A DNA stretch of 64,000 nucleotides. Origin: Acidobacteriaceae bacterium TAA 166 (GTDB lineage: Bacteria > Acidobacteriota > Terriglobia > Terriglobales > Acidobacteriaceae). Positions 16,154 to 25,389 of this stretch are shown one piece after another. Made by a program: the position numbers and the translations under genes. Numbering within the stretch: position 1 is the first letter of the stretch; every line of letters begins with the position of its first letter. The notes beneath the pieces were generated by a model. The model saw nothing but the letters and a program-made list of their open reading frames with translations. It had not been told where the DNA came from and did not search any database. Where the stretch lies: assembly GCA_000421065.1 (NCBI GenBank), contig ATWD01000001.1:1356001-1420000 (forward strand). The letters run 5' to 3'.

Positions 16154-17050
16154 ATGGAACTGTTGGGTTGTGGAACGGCGCTGGTGACTCCCTTTCGCGG
16201 GGACGAGAGCGTGGATGAGGCGGCGCTGCGGTCGCTGGTCGAGTGGCAGATTGCGAGCGGGATCGGCTTTCTGATTCCCTGCGGAACGACGGGCGAGGCC
16301 GCGACGCTGAGCGAGCAGGAGTGGCTGCGTGTGGTGGAGATCACCGTCGAGACAGCAGCAGGGCGCGTCCCGGTCTTCGGCGGGTGCACGAACAACGCAA
16401 CGCACGAGGCTGTGACGAAGGCGAAGCGGCTGACGCAGCTGAAAGGACTCACCGGAATCCTGACCGCGAATCCGTACTACAACAAGCCGGGACAGGAGGG
16501 CCAGTACCGGCACTTCCGCGCCATCGCCGAGGCGGTCGATCTTTCAGTGCTGCTCTACAACATTCCCGGGCGCACGGGGGTGAACCTGGAGCCGGCGACG
16601 GTGCTGCGGCTGGCGGAGCTTCCGAATGTGATCGGGATCAAGGAGTCGAGCGGCAACATCGCGCAAATTACAGAGCTGATCACGTCGGCACCTACGGGAT
16701 TCAAGGTGTTTGCGGGGGATGATTCGGTGGCGCTGCCGGTGATCGCGTTGGGAGGCGCGGGGCTGGTCTCGGTGGCCTCGAATGCGATCCCAGCGGAGAT
16801 GTCGGCGATGGTGCGGGCGGCGCTGGATGGGGACTGGGCGACGGCGCGGAGTGTGAATCGCAGGTACTTCCGGCTGATGCAGGCGCACTTCTGGGAGGCC
16901 AGTCCTGCTCCGGTGAAGGCGGTGATGAAGATGCTGGGGCGTGGGGAGGATGTGCTGCGGCTGCCGATAGTTCCGGTGAGCGAGGGGACGCGGGCGCGGC
17001 TGGAAAGCCTATTAGTGGAACTGGGGCTGACAGCACCTGTAACCGCATAG
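16154..17050 (+). CDS. dapA: 4-hydroxy-tetrahydrodipicolinate synthase
   Basis: Condenses aspartate semialdehyde with pyruvate in lysine/DAP synthesis. A 298-residue TIM-barrel lyase: GTTGEAATL near residue 44, NPYYNKP near 106, the proton-relay Tyr135 in LLYNIPGRTG and the Schiff-base Lys163 in GIKESSGN. Length is standard. It is followed 57 bases later by dapD and probably cotranscribed with it. The 145 bases upstream hold no clear promoter that I can name. Confidence 0.96.
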   Translation: MELLGCGTALVTPFRGDESVDEAALRSLVEWQIASGIGFLIPCGTTGEAATLSEQEWLRVVEITVETAAGRVPVFGGCTNNATHEAVTKAKRLTQLKGLTGILTANPYYNKPGQEGQYRHFRAIAEAVDLSVLLYNIPGRTGVNLEPATVLRLAELPNVIGIKESSGNIAQITELITSAPTGFKVFAGDDSVALPVIALGGAGLVSVASNAIPAEMSAMVRAALDGDWATARSVNRRYFRLMQAHFWEASPAPVKAVMKMLGRGEDVLRLPIVPVSEGTRARLESLLVELGLTAPVTA

Positions 17051-17107
17051 GCCTGCTGCAACAGGGATGAATCAGAAACTTCTGAAAATCACGGCAAAGA
17101 GGAATCA

Positions 17108-17962
17108 GTGAGCTTGAACGAAACGTTGCAAGAGAAGATTGAGCAGAGCTTTGCTCTGGGCGCGGACGCAGTGGGAAACAAGGAAGCCGAGGCGGCGTTT
17201 CAGGAGCTGCGTGCGGCGCTCGAGACCGGGGAGCTGCGTTCGGCGGAGCCCGATGCCTCCGTGCCTATGGGATGGCGCGTGAATGCCTGGGTGAAGCGTG
17301 GAATCCTGCTGGGATTTCGCATTGGGCAGATGACGGAGATGGGATGCCCGGATGGATTCCGGTTTGTCGATAAGGCGACGTATCCGGCGCGGAGATTCGG
17401 GGTAGCCGATGGCGTGCGCGTGGTTCCGGGTGGGTCGAGCGTGCGCAGCGGAGCGTACCTGGCCAAGGGCGTGGTGGTGATGCCTCCGGCGTATGTGAAT
17501 GTGGGAGCGTATGTCGACGAGGGCACGATGGTGGATTCGCATGCGCTGGTGGGGAGCTGCGCGCAGATTGGCAGGCGCGTTCACCTGAGCGCGGCGGCAC
17601 AGATCGGCGGCGTGCTGGAGCCGGTGAATGCGAGCCCGGTGATCATCGAGGACGATGCCTTGGTGGGCGGCAACACGGGCGTGTATGAAGGGACGATCGT
17701 GCGCAGGCGCGCGGTGATCGCGGCGGGGACGGTGTTGACGCGCGGGACTCCGGTGTACGACCTGGTAAAGGGCGAGGTGTACAAGGCGACGGCGGAGGCT
17801 CCGCTGGTGATTCCGGAGGGCGCGGTGGTGGTGCCGGGATCGCGCGCGGTGACCAGGGGCAAGGGCGCGGAGTGGGGGCTGAGCCTGGCTGCTCCGGTGA
17901 TCGTGAAGTACCGGGATGAGAAGACGGAGCTTTCGCTGGTGCTTGAAGAGGCGCTGCGGTAA
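17108..17962 (+). CDS. dapD: 2,3,4,5-tetrahydropyridine-2,6-dicarboxylate N-succinyltransferase
   Basis: Succinylates tetrahydrodipicolinate in the succinylase branch of DAP synthesis. The 284-residue protein has a helical N-terminus and a left-handed beta-helix with hexapeptide repeats (about 100-230, including [20 protein letters not shown]). GTG 17108 is preceded by AGAGGA. Its presence argues that this organism uses the succinylated route; dapC and dapE are not in the window. Confidence 0.94.
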   Translation: MSLNETLQEKIEQSFALGADAVGNKEAEAAFQELRAALETGELRSAEPDASVPMGWRVNAWVKRGILLGFRIGQMTEMGCPDGFRFVDKATYPARRFGVADGVRVVPGGSSVRSGAYLAKGVVVMPPAYVNVGAYVDEGTMVDSHALVGSCAQIGRRVHLSAAAQIGGVLEPVNASPVIIEDDALVGGNTGVYEGTIVRRRAVIAAGTVLTRGTPVYDLVKGEVYKATAEAPLVIPEGAVVVPGSRAVTRGKGAEWGLSLAAPVIVKYRDEKTELSLVLEEALR

Positions 17963-17967
17963 AGGCA

Positions 17968-17996
17968 ATGGCCTGCCGGCCGGGTCCACTGCGTGG
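17968..17996. repeat. interspersed palindromic repeat, one-ended fragment (J)
   Basis: Only a type 2 end and a little of the arm remain (ATGGCCTGCCGGCCGGGTCC, then ACTGCGTGG), 5 bases after the dapD stop and just upstream of the RNase J gene. Confidence 0.7.
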
Positions 17997-18022
17997 ATAC
18001 GGGTGCTAGACTTAAACCTCCG

Positions 18023-19687
18023 ATGGCACAAGACAAACTGAAGCTGATTCCACTAGGCGGGCTGGGCGAGTTCGGTATGAACTGCATGGCTCTCCGCTGG
18101 CAGGATGACATTCTCGTCATCGACGCCGGTCTGATGTTCCCCGAAGAAGAGTTGCTGGGGGTCGACATCGTCGTCCCGGATATCAGCTACCTGACGGAGA
18201 ACCGCGACAAGGTTCGCGGCATTGTGCTGACGCACGGCCATGAGGATCATATCGGCGGGCTGCCGTGGATCCTGTCGGAGCTGAACGTGCCGGTCTTCGG
18301 CACGGAGTTCACGCTGGCCTATGTGGAGGGCAAGCTCGAAGAGCACAACCTGCTCGACGATGCGGACCTGAACGAGATCATCCCCGGGCATCGGGTGACC
18401 CTGGGGCCGTTTTCCATCCTGCCGATCCGGGTGACGCACTCGCTGGTGGACTGCGTGGCGCTGGCGATCCATACGCCGGTGGGCGTGGTGCTGCATACGG
18501 GCGACTTCAAGGTGGACCTGTCGCCGACCGATGGCAGGCCGTTCGACCTGCAGGCCTTCGCGGAGCTGGGCAAGCAGGGCGTGCTGGCGCTGCTGCAGGA
18601 CTCGACCAACGTGGACCGGAGAGGATATACGCCGAGCGAGAAGGCGGTTCGGCCGCGACTGGACGAGATCTTCGCGCAGACGAAGAAGAAGCTATTCTTC
18701 AGCTGCTTCTCGTCGTCGATCCACAGGATCAGGCTGGCGATGGAGCTAGCGGCCGAGCATGGACGCAAAGTGGCGATCATCGGGCGGTCGCTGGATAACT
18801 CGACCGAGATCGCGCAGGATCTGGGGTATCTGGAGCCCGCGCCGGGGCTGATTATTCATCCGGGGCAGATCAAGGACCATGCTCCGGATCGGCTTTGCAT
18901 CATGATCAGCGGGACGCAGGGCGAGCCGATGAGCGCCCTGAGCCGGGCGGCGGTGAACAATCACAAGTTCGCGCACATCGACGCCGGGGATACGGTGCTG
19001 ATGAGCTCGCGCGTGATCCCGGGCAACGAGAAGTCGATCTACCGGGTGATCGACCATCTGGAACGCAGGGACGCGAAGGTGATCTACGACGACGGCGCCT
19101 CGGGGCTGATCCATGTAAGCGGGCACGGATCGCAGGAGGAGCTGCGGCTGATGATCAACCTGGTCAGGCCGAAGTTCTTCGTTCCGATCCATGGGGACTA
19201 TCGCCACCTGAAGCGGCATGCGGAGCTAGCCATGTCGATGGGATTTGTGGAGAAGGCGATCCTGATGGAGGACGGCGAGGTTCTGGAGCTGGATCGCGAG
19301 TCGGCGAAGAAGACGGGCAAGGTGACGGTTGGCCGGGTGTGCATCGATTCGGGCGGAGCGGCTTCGGATGTGGTCGAGGACCTGGTGATCCGGGACCGCA
19401 GGCACCTGAGCGAAGATGGGATTGTGCTGCCGATTATCGCGATCAACAAGGGTACGGGAAGGCTCGAGAATGTTCCGGAGATCGTGATGCGCGGCATGGC
19501 GGTTCCGGAGGAGGGCCTGATTGCCGAGGCGCGGCAGGTGGTGCAGCGGACGCTCGACGGATCGTCGGGCGAGGAGAAGGCCGACTACGGCGTGATCAAG
19601 GAGAAGATCCGCACCGACCTGAAGCGGTTTATCCAGAAGAGCACCAGCCGCAGGCCGCTGATCATGCCGGTGATCCTGGAGATCTGA
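18023..19687 (+). CDS. rnj: ribonuclease J
   Basis: Metallo-beta-lactamase/beta-CASP ribonuclease (5'-3' exo- and endonuclease) for mRNA decay and rRNA maturation. The 554-residue protein has the N-terminal LIPLGGLGEFGMN, metal motif HGHEDHIGG (from His71), a second-site HTGDFKVD, and beta-CASP elements SGTQGEP and HVSGHGSQEE. Length is standard. ATG 18023 is chosen from the conserved family N-terminus; the in-frame start at 17993 would fall inside the repeat fragment. The ribosome site is poor (AAACCTCCG), so translation may start from a very short leader. Confidence 0.94.
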   Translation: MAQDKLKLIPLGGLGEFGMNCMALRWQDDILVIDAGLMFPEEELLGVDIVVPDISYLTENRDKVRGIVLTHGHEDHIGGLPWILSELNVPVFGTEFTLAYVEGKLEEHNLLDDADLNEIIPGHRVTLGPFSILPIRVTHSLVDCVALAIHTPVGVVLHTGDFKVDLSPTDGRPFDLQAFAELGKQGVLALLQDSTNVDRRGYTPSEKAVRPRLDEIFAQTKKKLFFSCFSSSIHRIRLAMELAAEHGRKVAIIGRSLDNSTEIAQDLGYLEPAPGLIIHPGQIKDHAPDRLCIMISGTQGEPMSALSRAAVNNHKFAHIDAGDTVLMSSRVIPGNEKSIYRVIDHLERRDAKVIYDDGASGLIHVSGHGSQEELRLMINLVRPKFFVPIHGDYRHLKRHAELAMSMGFVEKAILMEDGEVLELDRESAKKTGKVTVGRVCIDSGGAASDVVEDLVIRDRRHLSEDGIVLPIIAINKGTGRLENVPEIVMRGMAVPEEGLIAEARQVVQRTLDGSSGEEKADYGVIKEKIRTDLKRFIQKSTSRRPLIMPVILEI

Positions 19688-19736
19688 GCCGGGCAGGATC
19701 GACAATTCCAAGCCGCGATCTCTGCGGAGCAAAGCG

Positions 19737-19896
19737 ATGGCCTGCCGGCCGGGCCCACTGCGCGTGGAGTTCATCCCAGCGAGCAAGCTCGCCGGGGACC
19801 CCGGTGCGCGGTCACTTCGTGACGCGTGTACTCCCTTCAGGGCGGGGCTCCCGTTGGTCGCTGGAAAGATTCTTGCGCCGCCCGCGCAGGGCGCTC
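19737..19896. repeat. interspersed palindromic repeat, rearranged copy (K)
   Basis: Type 2 end and left arm are clear. A different module is inserted in the left arm (about 19769-19806), with GCGAGCAAGCTCGC as a small hairpin and GGGGACCCCGGT, which is the inverse of the junction beside the hairpin module in copies G, N and R. The right arm is lost or replaced. Confidence 0.7.
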
Positions 19897-20042
19897 CTTA
19901 GTTTTTCGCGGGGTGTCGCCGGGGATACGGGGCGGTGAGCCGGGCTGAGCCGTGGAGGTAAGATGGAGCTCTAAAGGGCTGGCTGCCATCCGCTCCAACG
20001 CTGAAGGATCGCCTGCAGAGGACGCAAGGGGGAAAGCTTATT

Positions 20043-22304
20043 TTGAGTTCTGCACTTCGCCGCAGCGTGGCCCTGGTTCTGGGCGGGGCGGTCTCGATGA
20101 CGTGCACCTCCGCTACGGGACAACAGACGCCTTCGGCCAAACCGGCTCCCCTTCCTCAGCTGCAGACCAGGAGAACGGCGCAGCCGGCGCGGGAGCAGAT
20201 GGGTATTGGTCTGGTGCTCGAGGGCGGGGGCGCCCTGGGCTTTGCGCATATCGGCGTGATCGAGTGGATGGAGGAGCATCATATCCCGGTCGATTACGTG
20301 GCCGGAACCAGCATGGGCGGGCTGGTGGGTGGACTGTACGCCTCGGGCATGAGCCCGGAGGAGATCAAGGAGTTTGTGCGCGGGATCGACTGGCCGCTGG
20401 TGCTGAGCGGGCAGATTTCCTTCCCCGATCTCAGCTATCGGAGAAAAGAAGATAAGCTGGCGTTTCCGAACCGGCTGGAGTTCGGCATCCGCAGGGGCAT
20501 TACGCTGCCGAGCGCGTTGAACTCGGGCGCGGCGGTGGGGCTGCTATTCGATCGCGTCCTGCTGCCTTACTGGGACCTGGAGAACTTCGACGAGCTTCCG
20601 ATCCCCTTCCGGTGCGTGGCGACGGAGCTGAATACGGGGCAGGCGCACGTCTTCGAGGATGGGTCGCTGTCGCAGGCGCTCAGGGCGACGATGTCGATCC
20701 CGGGGATGTTCGCTCCGGTACACCATGGCAACGACATCTACTCGGACGGCGGAGCGGTGGATAATCTGCCGGTGGATGTGGCGAGGTCGATGGGAGCGAA
20801 GGTGGTGATCTCGTCGTACCTGAATGCGGGGCCGGCGAACCAGTTGAGCCTGGGGTCGTTGACGGGCGTGGTGGGACGCAATGTCTCGATCATGGTGGCG
20901 AATAACGAGGTCGAGAGCCTGAAGAACTCCGATGTGGTGGTGTCGGCGGATGTGAGCAAGATCTCGACGCTGGAGTTTGACAAGAACGAAGAGATTATTC
21001 CGCTGGGATACCATGCGGCGGAGCTGCAGGCCAGGGAGCTGGAGAAGTATGCTCTGAACGACGCCGACTGGGCGGCTTATATGGCCAAGCGGCAGGCGCG
21101 GCGCAGGACCAAGGTGCCGGTTCCGCAGTTTATCGAGGTGAATGGCGTGGGCGGGACGCAGCAGAGCGAGATCCACGCGCGCTTTCAAAAGTATGTAGGA
21201 AGGCCGATCGACCCGCAGCAGATTAACGAGACGATCGGGGAGCTGCAGGGGACGGGGCTTTACTCCATCATCAACTACCTGATCGTGAATCGCGGAGGGA
21301 AGCCGGGTCTGCTGGTCCGTCCGCAGAACAAGGTGTGGGGACCTCCGTTCATGAACCTGGGCTTCCCCATCCTGGCCAACGATGCGAACGATGTGCAGAT
21401 CGGGGTGGGACTGCGGGCAACGTTCTTCAATCCGGAGGGGCCAGGGTCAGAGCTGCGGCTGGACGGCCAGATCGGCCAGCCGGCGGTGCTGCGCGGGGAG
21501 CTCTTCAAGCCGCTCAGGGCGGGATCGCGGGTGTTTGTGGCGCCGCACGCCTATATCCACCGGGAGACGAATCCTTACTACGAAGGAAGCCAGCAGCTGG
21601 AGCAGTATAGGGAGTATCGCAATGGTCTGGGGCTGGACTTGGGGTTCCTGTTCAACACGCGCACGGAGCTGCGGGTGGGTGAGGATCTGCAGTGGTTCAG
21701 CGAGCATCGCACCATCGGGTCGGACGGGGTGCGGGAGTTCAGCCTGACGCCGGGGGTGACGAATATCCGGTTCCGCTACCTGGGCCAGAACGACATGATG
21801 GTCCCGACGTCGGGCAGCATCGTTTCGGCGACCTACAGCTACTCGACCAAGCGGCCGAATGAGGCGGGGGGCTTCTCGCAGATGTCGGGGAGGCTGGAGC
21901 ACTTCACTCCTGTGGGGGAGAAGGGCATTCTGTTCGGTCAGCTGCAAGGGGGCACGAGCTTTGGAGCGGACAACCTTGGACTGGCGGGAGTGACGCTGGG
22001 GGGACCGCTGCGGCTGAGCGCGTATGCGAGGAACGAGCTGCTGGGGACGGACTACGTCTTCGGCCAGGTGGGCTACCTGTACCGCCTGGCGCAGCTGAAT
22101 CCGGTCTTCGCGGATGCGATCTATGCGGGGGGCGTGTATGAGATCGGCAAGATGTATGGCGGGAACTCGCAGACGCCTTCGCTGCCGAACGATGTGGCCG
22201 GGGCGGTGCTGGTGAAGACGCTGCTGGGGCCAGTGTACGCGGGACTGACGATCGGGGACAGCGATCATCGGCGATGGTTCTTCGGGTTGGGGCGGGTCTT
22301 TTAA
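20043..22304 (+). CDS. patatin-like phospholipase fused to POTRA and outer-membrane barrel (type Vd, PlpD-like)
   Basis: A 753-residue exported protein. Signal peptide at about 1-27; patatin domain at about 54-350 with the oxyanion loop EGGGALGFAHIG, catalytic Ser90 in GTSMGG and Asp235 in SDGGAVDNLP. A POTRA-like region (about 360-430) leads to a beta-barrel ending in Val-Phe, the usual last-residue pattern of outer-membrane barrels. This architecture is that of type Vd secreted lipases such as PlpD, although the patatin domain may stay attached to the cell. The start is TTG after GGGGGAAAGC. Its stop is 3 bases before a full repeat copy. Confidence 0.88.
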   Translation: MSSALRRSVALVLGGAVSMTCTSATGQQTPSAKPAPLPQLQTRRTAQPAREQMGIGLVLEGGGALGFAHIGVIEWMEEHHIPVDYVAGTSMGGLVGGLYASGMSPEEIKEFVRGIDWPLVLSGQISFPDLSYRRKEDKLAFPNRLEFGIRRGITLPSALNSGAAVGLLFDRVLLPYWDLENFDELPIPFRCVATELNTGQAHVFEDGSLSQALRATMSIPGMFAPVHHGNDIYSDGGAVDNLPVDVARSMGAKVVISSYLNAGPANQLSLGSLTGVVGRNVSIMVANNEVESLKNSDVVVSADVSKISTLEFDKNEEIIPLGYHAAELQARELEKYALNDADWAAYMAKRQARRRTKVPVPQFIEVNGVGGTQQSEIHARFQKYVGRPIDPQQINETIGELQGTGLYSIINYLIVNRGGKPGLLVRPQNKVWGPPFMNLGFPILANDANDVQIGVGLRATFFNPEGPGSELRLDGQIGQPAVLRGELFKPLRAGSRVFVAPHAYIHRETNPYYEGSQQLEQYREYRNGLGLDLGFLFNTRTELRVGEDLQWFSEHRTIGSDGVREFSLTPGVTNIRFRYLGQNDMMVPTSGSIVSATYSYSTKRPNEAGGFSQMSGRLEHFTPVGEKGILFGQLQGGTSFGADNLGLAGVTLGGPLRLSAYARNELLGTDYVFGQVGYLYRLAQLNPVFADAIYAGGVYEIGKMYGGNSQTPSLPNDVAGAVLVKTLLGPVYAGLTIGDSDHRRWFFGLGRVF

Positions 22305-22307
22305 TCG

Positions 22308-22492
22308 GCGCTGCCGCGCGGGCCCACTGCGCGTGGGGCGGTCACTTCGTGACCCGTGTACTCCCTTCGGGGGGAGGCTCCCGTTGGTCGCTTACAGAAA
22401 TCTTCACGCCGACCAGAGGGAGGCCCACGCCGAAGGCGGTATACACGTCACGAAGTGACCGCTCCACGCGTAGTGGGCCCGCGCGGCAGCGC
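22308..22492. repeat. interspersed palindromic repeat, full copy (L)
   Basis: Both ends are type 1 (GCGCTGCCGCGCGGGCCC and GGGCCCGCGCGGCAGCGC), so the outer palindrome is near-perfect. The inner arms GGTCACTTCGTGAC and GTCACGAAGTGACC are intact. It fills the gap between the patatin gene and the dehydratase gene. Confidence 0.9.
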
Positions 22493-22516
22493 CTGCTCGT
22501 TTTATGATGTGGCTCT

Positions 22517-23542
22517 ATGAATGAGTTCGTCACCCTCGAGGAGATTCGCGCAGCCGCAGAGTGCATTCGCGGCGTTGCCGTGCGGACGGCGCTGCATCGT
22601 GTGGAGCGGGCTCGGCTGAAGCGGTTGCATCTGCCGGAGCCTGCGTTCGATCTCTACATCAAGGCGGAGAGCGAGCAGCCGATTGGCAGCTTCAAGCTGC
22701 GCGGTGCCTACACCATGGTGGCGCAGCTTACGCCCGAGGCACGGTCGCGCGGGGTGATTACCTATTCCAGCGGCAACCATGCGCAGGGCGTGGCCTATGC
22801 GGCGCGGGAGCTGGGGACGAAGGCGGTGATCGTGATGCCTTCGAATGCTCCGGAGGTGAAGAAGGCCGCGACGCGGGCGCTGGGCGCGGAGATCGTCGAG
22901 GTGGGGCCGGCGTCGTCGGAGCGACGCATGAAGGCTGAGGAGCTGGTCGCGGAGTTTGGGTATGCGATGATTCCGCCTTACGATGCGCGGGAGATCGTCT
23001 CCGGACAGGGGACGTGTGGGCTGGAGATCGTGGAGCAGCTCCCGAGGGTAGACCTAGTGATCGCCCCGGTGAGCGGAGGGGGTCTGCTGAGCGGCGTGGC
23101 CACAGCGGTGAAGCTGGCCGCGATGGAGGGGCTGGTATCCGCAAACGTGCAGGTGTGGGGAGCGGAGCCGGAGCTGGCTGCCGATGCGCATGAGAGCTTC
23201 TACTCGAAGAGGCTGGTGGAGTGGCCGGCGGAGAAGACGGTGCGGACGATTGGGGACGGGCTGCGGACGCAGAGCCTGGGGGTGCTGAACTTCGCGCATG
23301 TGCTGCGGCATGTGGACGGCATCGTTACGGTGACGGAGGAGGAGATCTTCGCTGCTCTGCGGATGATTCTTTCGGCGACGAAGCTGGTGGCCGAGCCAAG
23401 CGGTGCGGTCGCGCTGGCGGCGGCGATGTTCCATGCGGATGAGCTTCCTCGGGCGCGCAAGGTGGTGGTGGTGCTGAGTGGAGGCAATCTGGAGCCTGCG
23501 CTCAGAGAGCGGTTGGAGCGGGAGATCGCGGCCCAGGGGTAG
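22517..23542 (+). CDS. ilvA: threonine/serine dehydratase (PLP fold type II)
   Basis: A 341-residue enzyme that should deaminate threonine (and possibly serine) to the 2-oxoacid. PLP-lysine Lys60 lies in PIGSFKLRGAY; SSGNHAQGVA binds substrate; PVSGGGLLSG holds the phosphate. The C-terminal ACT-like regulatory domain of biosynthetic IlvA is absent, so it is the short form, closer to catabolic threonine ammonia-lyase or serine racemase. The symbol is therefore tentative. ATG 22517 has no strong ribosome site; upstream is repeat DNA. Confidence 0.8.
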   Translation: MNEFVTLEEIRAAAECIRGVAVRTALHRVERARLKRLHLPEPAFDLYIKAESEQPIGSFKLRGAYTMVAQLTPEARSRGVITYSSGNHAQGVAYAARELGTKAVIVMPSNAPEVKKAATRALGAEIVEVGPASSERRMKAEELVAEFGYAMIPPYDAREIVSGQGTCGLEIVEQLPRVDLVIAPVSGGGLLSGVATAVKLAAMEGLVSANVQVWGAEPELAADAHESFYSKRLVEWPAEKTVRTIGDGLRTQSLGVLNFAHVLRHVDGIVTVTEEEIFAALRMILSATKLVAEPSGAVALAAAMFHADELPRARKVVVVLSGGNLEPALRERLEREIAAQG

Positions 23543-23565
23543 ATTATCTTCTCCTAGGTTTTTGG

Positions 23566-23585
23566 GGTGGCCGGCCGGCAGCGCA
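23566..23585. repeat. interspersed palindromic repeat, small remnant (M)
   Basis: GGGTGGCCGGCCGGCAGCGC, a fused type 2/type 1 end pair 23 bases after a stop codon. Short, so assignment rests on the exact end sequences. Confidence 0.5.
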
Positions 23586-23605
23586 GGTCTTCCAACTGTT
23601 TTAAG

Positions 23606-24625
23606 ATGTCGTCTATGCGAAACGAACGGTTGCGATGGGTGAGGGTTGCGGCGGCGGGGCTGCTGGTGTCGTGTCCCGTATGGGCGCAGAAAAAAAAAGG
23701 CGGCCAGGACTACGACCCCGGAGCGCGGGCGACGGTGCTGCATGAGGCGACGGTTTACGTGGGCGCGGATGCGGACTCGCAGAAGGTGGCGGTGGTCGTT
23801 CCGGGCCACGAGGTGGTGGTGGTGGAGCGCAGCACGCCGTGGGTGAAGGTCTTCGCCAACACGGACGTGCAGGAGGATCCGGAGGATAAGCCGGAGTTTG
23901 GCGACGATGCGGCTCCCACGCCTTCGTCGGGATGGATTCGCGACAAGGGCGTGGTGGGACCGACGACTCCGGGAGGCGATGTGATTCTGTACGGCGCGGC
24001 GGCGAACTTCGAGGATGCGGCGGCGAAGCCGAACTCCCCCAAGGACGCGGCGATGGAGGCGCACCTGCTGTATCGGCGGGTAGCGGAGTATTTTCCGCAG
24101 TCGCCGCTGGCCCCGGAGGCGGCGTGGAGGTCGGCGGATATTCGCTGGCAGCTGGAGAAACGGGATATCAGCACGCTGCCTTCGGCGAAGGAGCAGGATG
24201 CGAGCCTGCGGCCGACGATCTTCGAGGGCGAGATGAAGAAGCTGATGAAGAACTATCCGGGGACGAAGTACGCGGCGATGGCGGCCTACGAGATGCTGGA
24301 TAACAGGCTGTGCGGCGACTGGCAGGGATTGCCGAAGTGCCCCGAGATGGAGTCCACTCTTTACGAGAAGTATGCCAGGCAGTTTCCGGATAGCCCCCGC
24401 GCGGCGGAGGCGCTGTATAACGCCGTGTATCGCAGCGCGGTGACGGTGACGATGTACACGGTGCAGGAGGATAAGAAGAAGGCCGATGCAGCTGCGGCAC
24501 GGACGCAAGCCCTGGCGGCGGATTTGAAACAGAAGTATCCGCAGACGGACTTTGCGGCGCGAGGGACAAGTATCGCTTATCGGGTGCAACAGGGGCTGGT
24601 GATCTATGGCAACGACCGGGATTAA
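23606..24625 (+). CDS. exported SH3-like/TPR protein of unknown function
   Basis: A 339-residue protein with a cleavable signal (VAAAGLLVSCPVWAQ). Residues about 35-110 look like a bacterial SH3-type region (VLHEATVYVGADADSQKV ... WVKVFANT). The rest is helical with BamD/YbgF-like tetratricopeptide character (YRRVAEYFPQSPLAPEAAW; YEKYARQFPDSPRAAEALY). A cell-wall or envelope-assembly role is plausible but unproven. ATG 23606 or 23615 may start it; the longer frame to 23567 begins in repeat DNA. Confidence 0.7.
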   Translation: MSSMRNERLRWVRVAAAGLLVSCPVWAQKKKGGQDYDPGARATVLHEATVYVGADADSQKVAVVVPGHEVVVVERSTPWVKVFANTDVQEDPEDKPEFGDDAAPTPSSGWIRDKGVVGPTTPGGDVILYGAAANFEDAAAKPNSPKDAAMEAHLLYRRVAEYFPQSPLAPEAAWRSADIRWQLEKRDISTLPSAKEQDASLRPTIFEGEMKKLMKNYPGTKYAAMAAYEMLDNRLCGDWQGLPKCPEMESTLYEKYARQFPDSPRAAEALYNAVYRSAVTVTMYTVQEDKKKADAAAARTQALAADLKQKYPQTDFAARGTSIAYRVQQGLVIYGNDRD

Positions 24626-24630
24626 GACGG

Positions 24631-24860
24631 GCGCTGCCGCGCGGGCCCACCGCGCGTGAGGCGGTCACTTCGTGACGCGCATGTCGGCTTCGCCGTGGGC
24701 CTCCCTTCGGTTCGGCGCAAACGTCTTCGTAAGCGATCAACGGGAGCCCCACCCCGAAGGGAGTACACGCGTCACGAAGTGATCGCCCGTACCGGGGTCC
24801 CCACAAACAGATCTTCGTTTGTGGGGGTGGCCACGCGCAGTAGGGCCCGGCCGGCAGGCC
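24631..24860. repeat. interspersed palindromic repeat, full copy with hairpin insert (N)
   Basis: The longest copy (230 bp). Type 1 end, both arms, type 2 end CCGGCCGGCAGGCC, and the inserted CCCCACAAAC/GTTTGTGGGG hairpin at about 24799-24826. It starts 6 bases after the TPR-protein stop. Confidence 0.9.
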
Positions 24861-24882
24861 TGAATTGTTCAGGGAGGTTTCG

Positions 24883-25347
24883 ATGTTGGATGGAGATTCT
24901 TTGGTGCATCTCGAAGTGCGCGAGATCCTCCCCGAGGATGCCGCGGAGGTGGCGGAGCTGAGTGTACAGCTCGGGTATCCGGCGACTGAAGCCGAGGTTC
25001 GGGAGCGGATCGAGGCGATGCCGCGCAGGGTGGATCACTTTGCCCGTGTGGCGTGTCTGGAAGGGCGCGTCGTTGGATGGATCGAGGCGGAGGTGGCCCG
25101 ACACCTGCAGGAGGCTCCGCATGCCTTGATTACCGGGCTGGTGGTGCGGGAGGGAGCCCGTTCGCTGGGCGTGGGCAACCGTCTGTGCCTCGAGGCGGAG
25201 GCATGGAGCCGCAGGGCGGGGCTTCCGGCGATCCGAGCGACCTCGCGGATGACGAGGGAGCGGGCCCACCGGTTCTATCTGCGCGAGGGATTTGTGCAGA
25301 TCAAGACCTCGGCCGTGTTTGAGAAGGTTCTCGCGGATACGCTCTAA
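24883..25347 (+). CDS. GNAT-family N-acetyltransferase
   Basis: A 154-residue acetyl-CoA-dependent acyltransferase. Core GNAT features: strand 1 LEVREILPEDAAEVAEL, the acetyl-CoA-binding strand-loop ALITGLVVREGARSLGVGNRL (motif A, Val-x-x-Gly-x-Gly variant) and RATSRMTRERAHRFYLREGF at the C-terminus. ATG 24883 is fixed by AGGGAGG 5 bases upstream. Acceptor substrate unknown. It is followed 42 bases later by uppP. Confidence 0.85.
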   Translation: MLDGDSLVHLEVREILPEDAAEVAELSVQLGYPATEAEVRERIEAMPRRVDHFARVACLEGRVVGWIEAEVARHLQEAPHALITGLVVREGARSLGVGNRLCLEAEAWSRRAGLPAIRATSRMTRERAHRFYLREGFVQIKTSAVFEKVLADTL

Positions 25348-25389
25348 AACCATCTTCATCCCAAATTCAGGTCCGGCATGTAGCATAAA

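Noticed and set aside
22274..22566. Small open frames on both strands across the repeat (also at 12541-12925, 24656-24961, 29983-30240, 48534-48827)
   Set aside because: They translate the palindromic repeat itself, giving similar peptides from unrelated loci (for example SLRDAY and GVGLPLV). This is shared DNA sequence rather than coding evidence.
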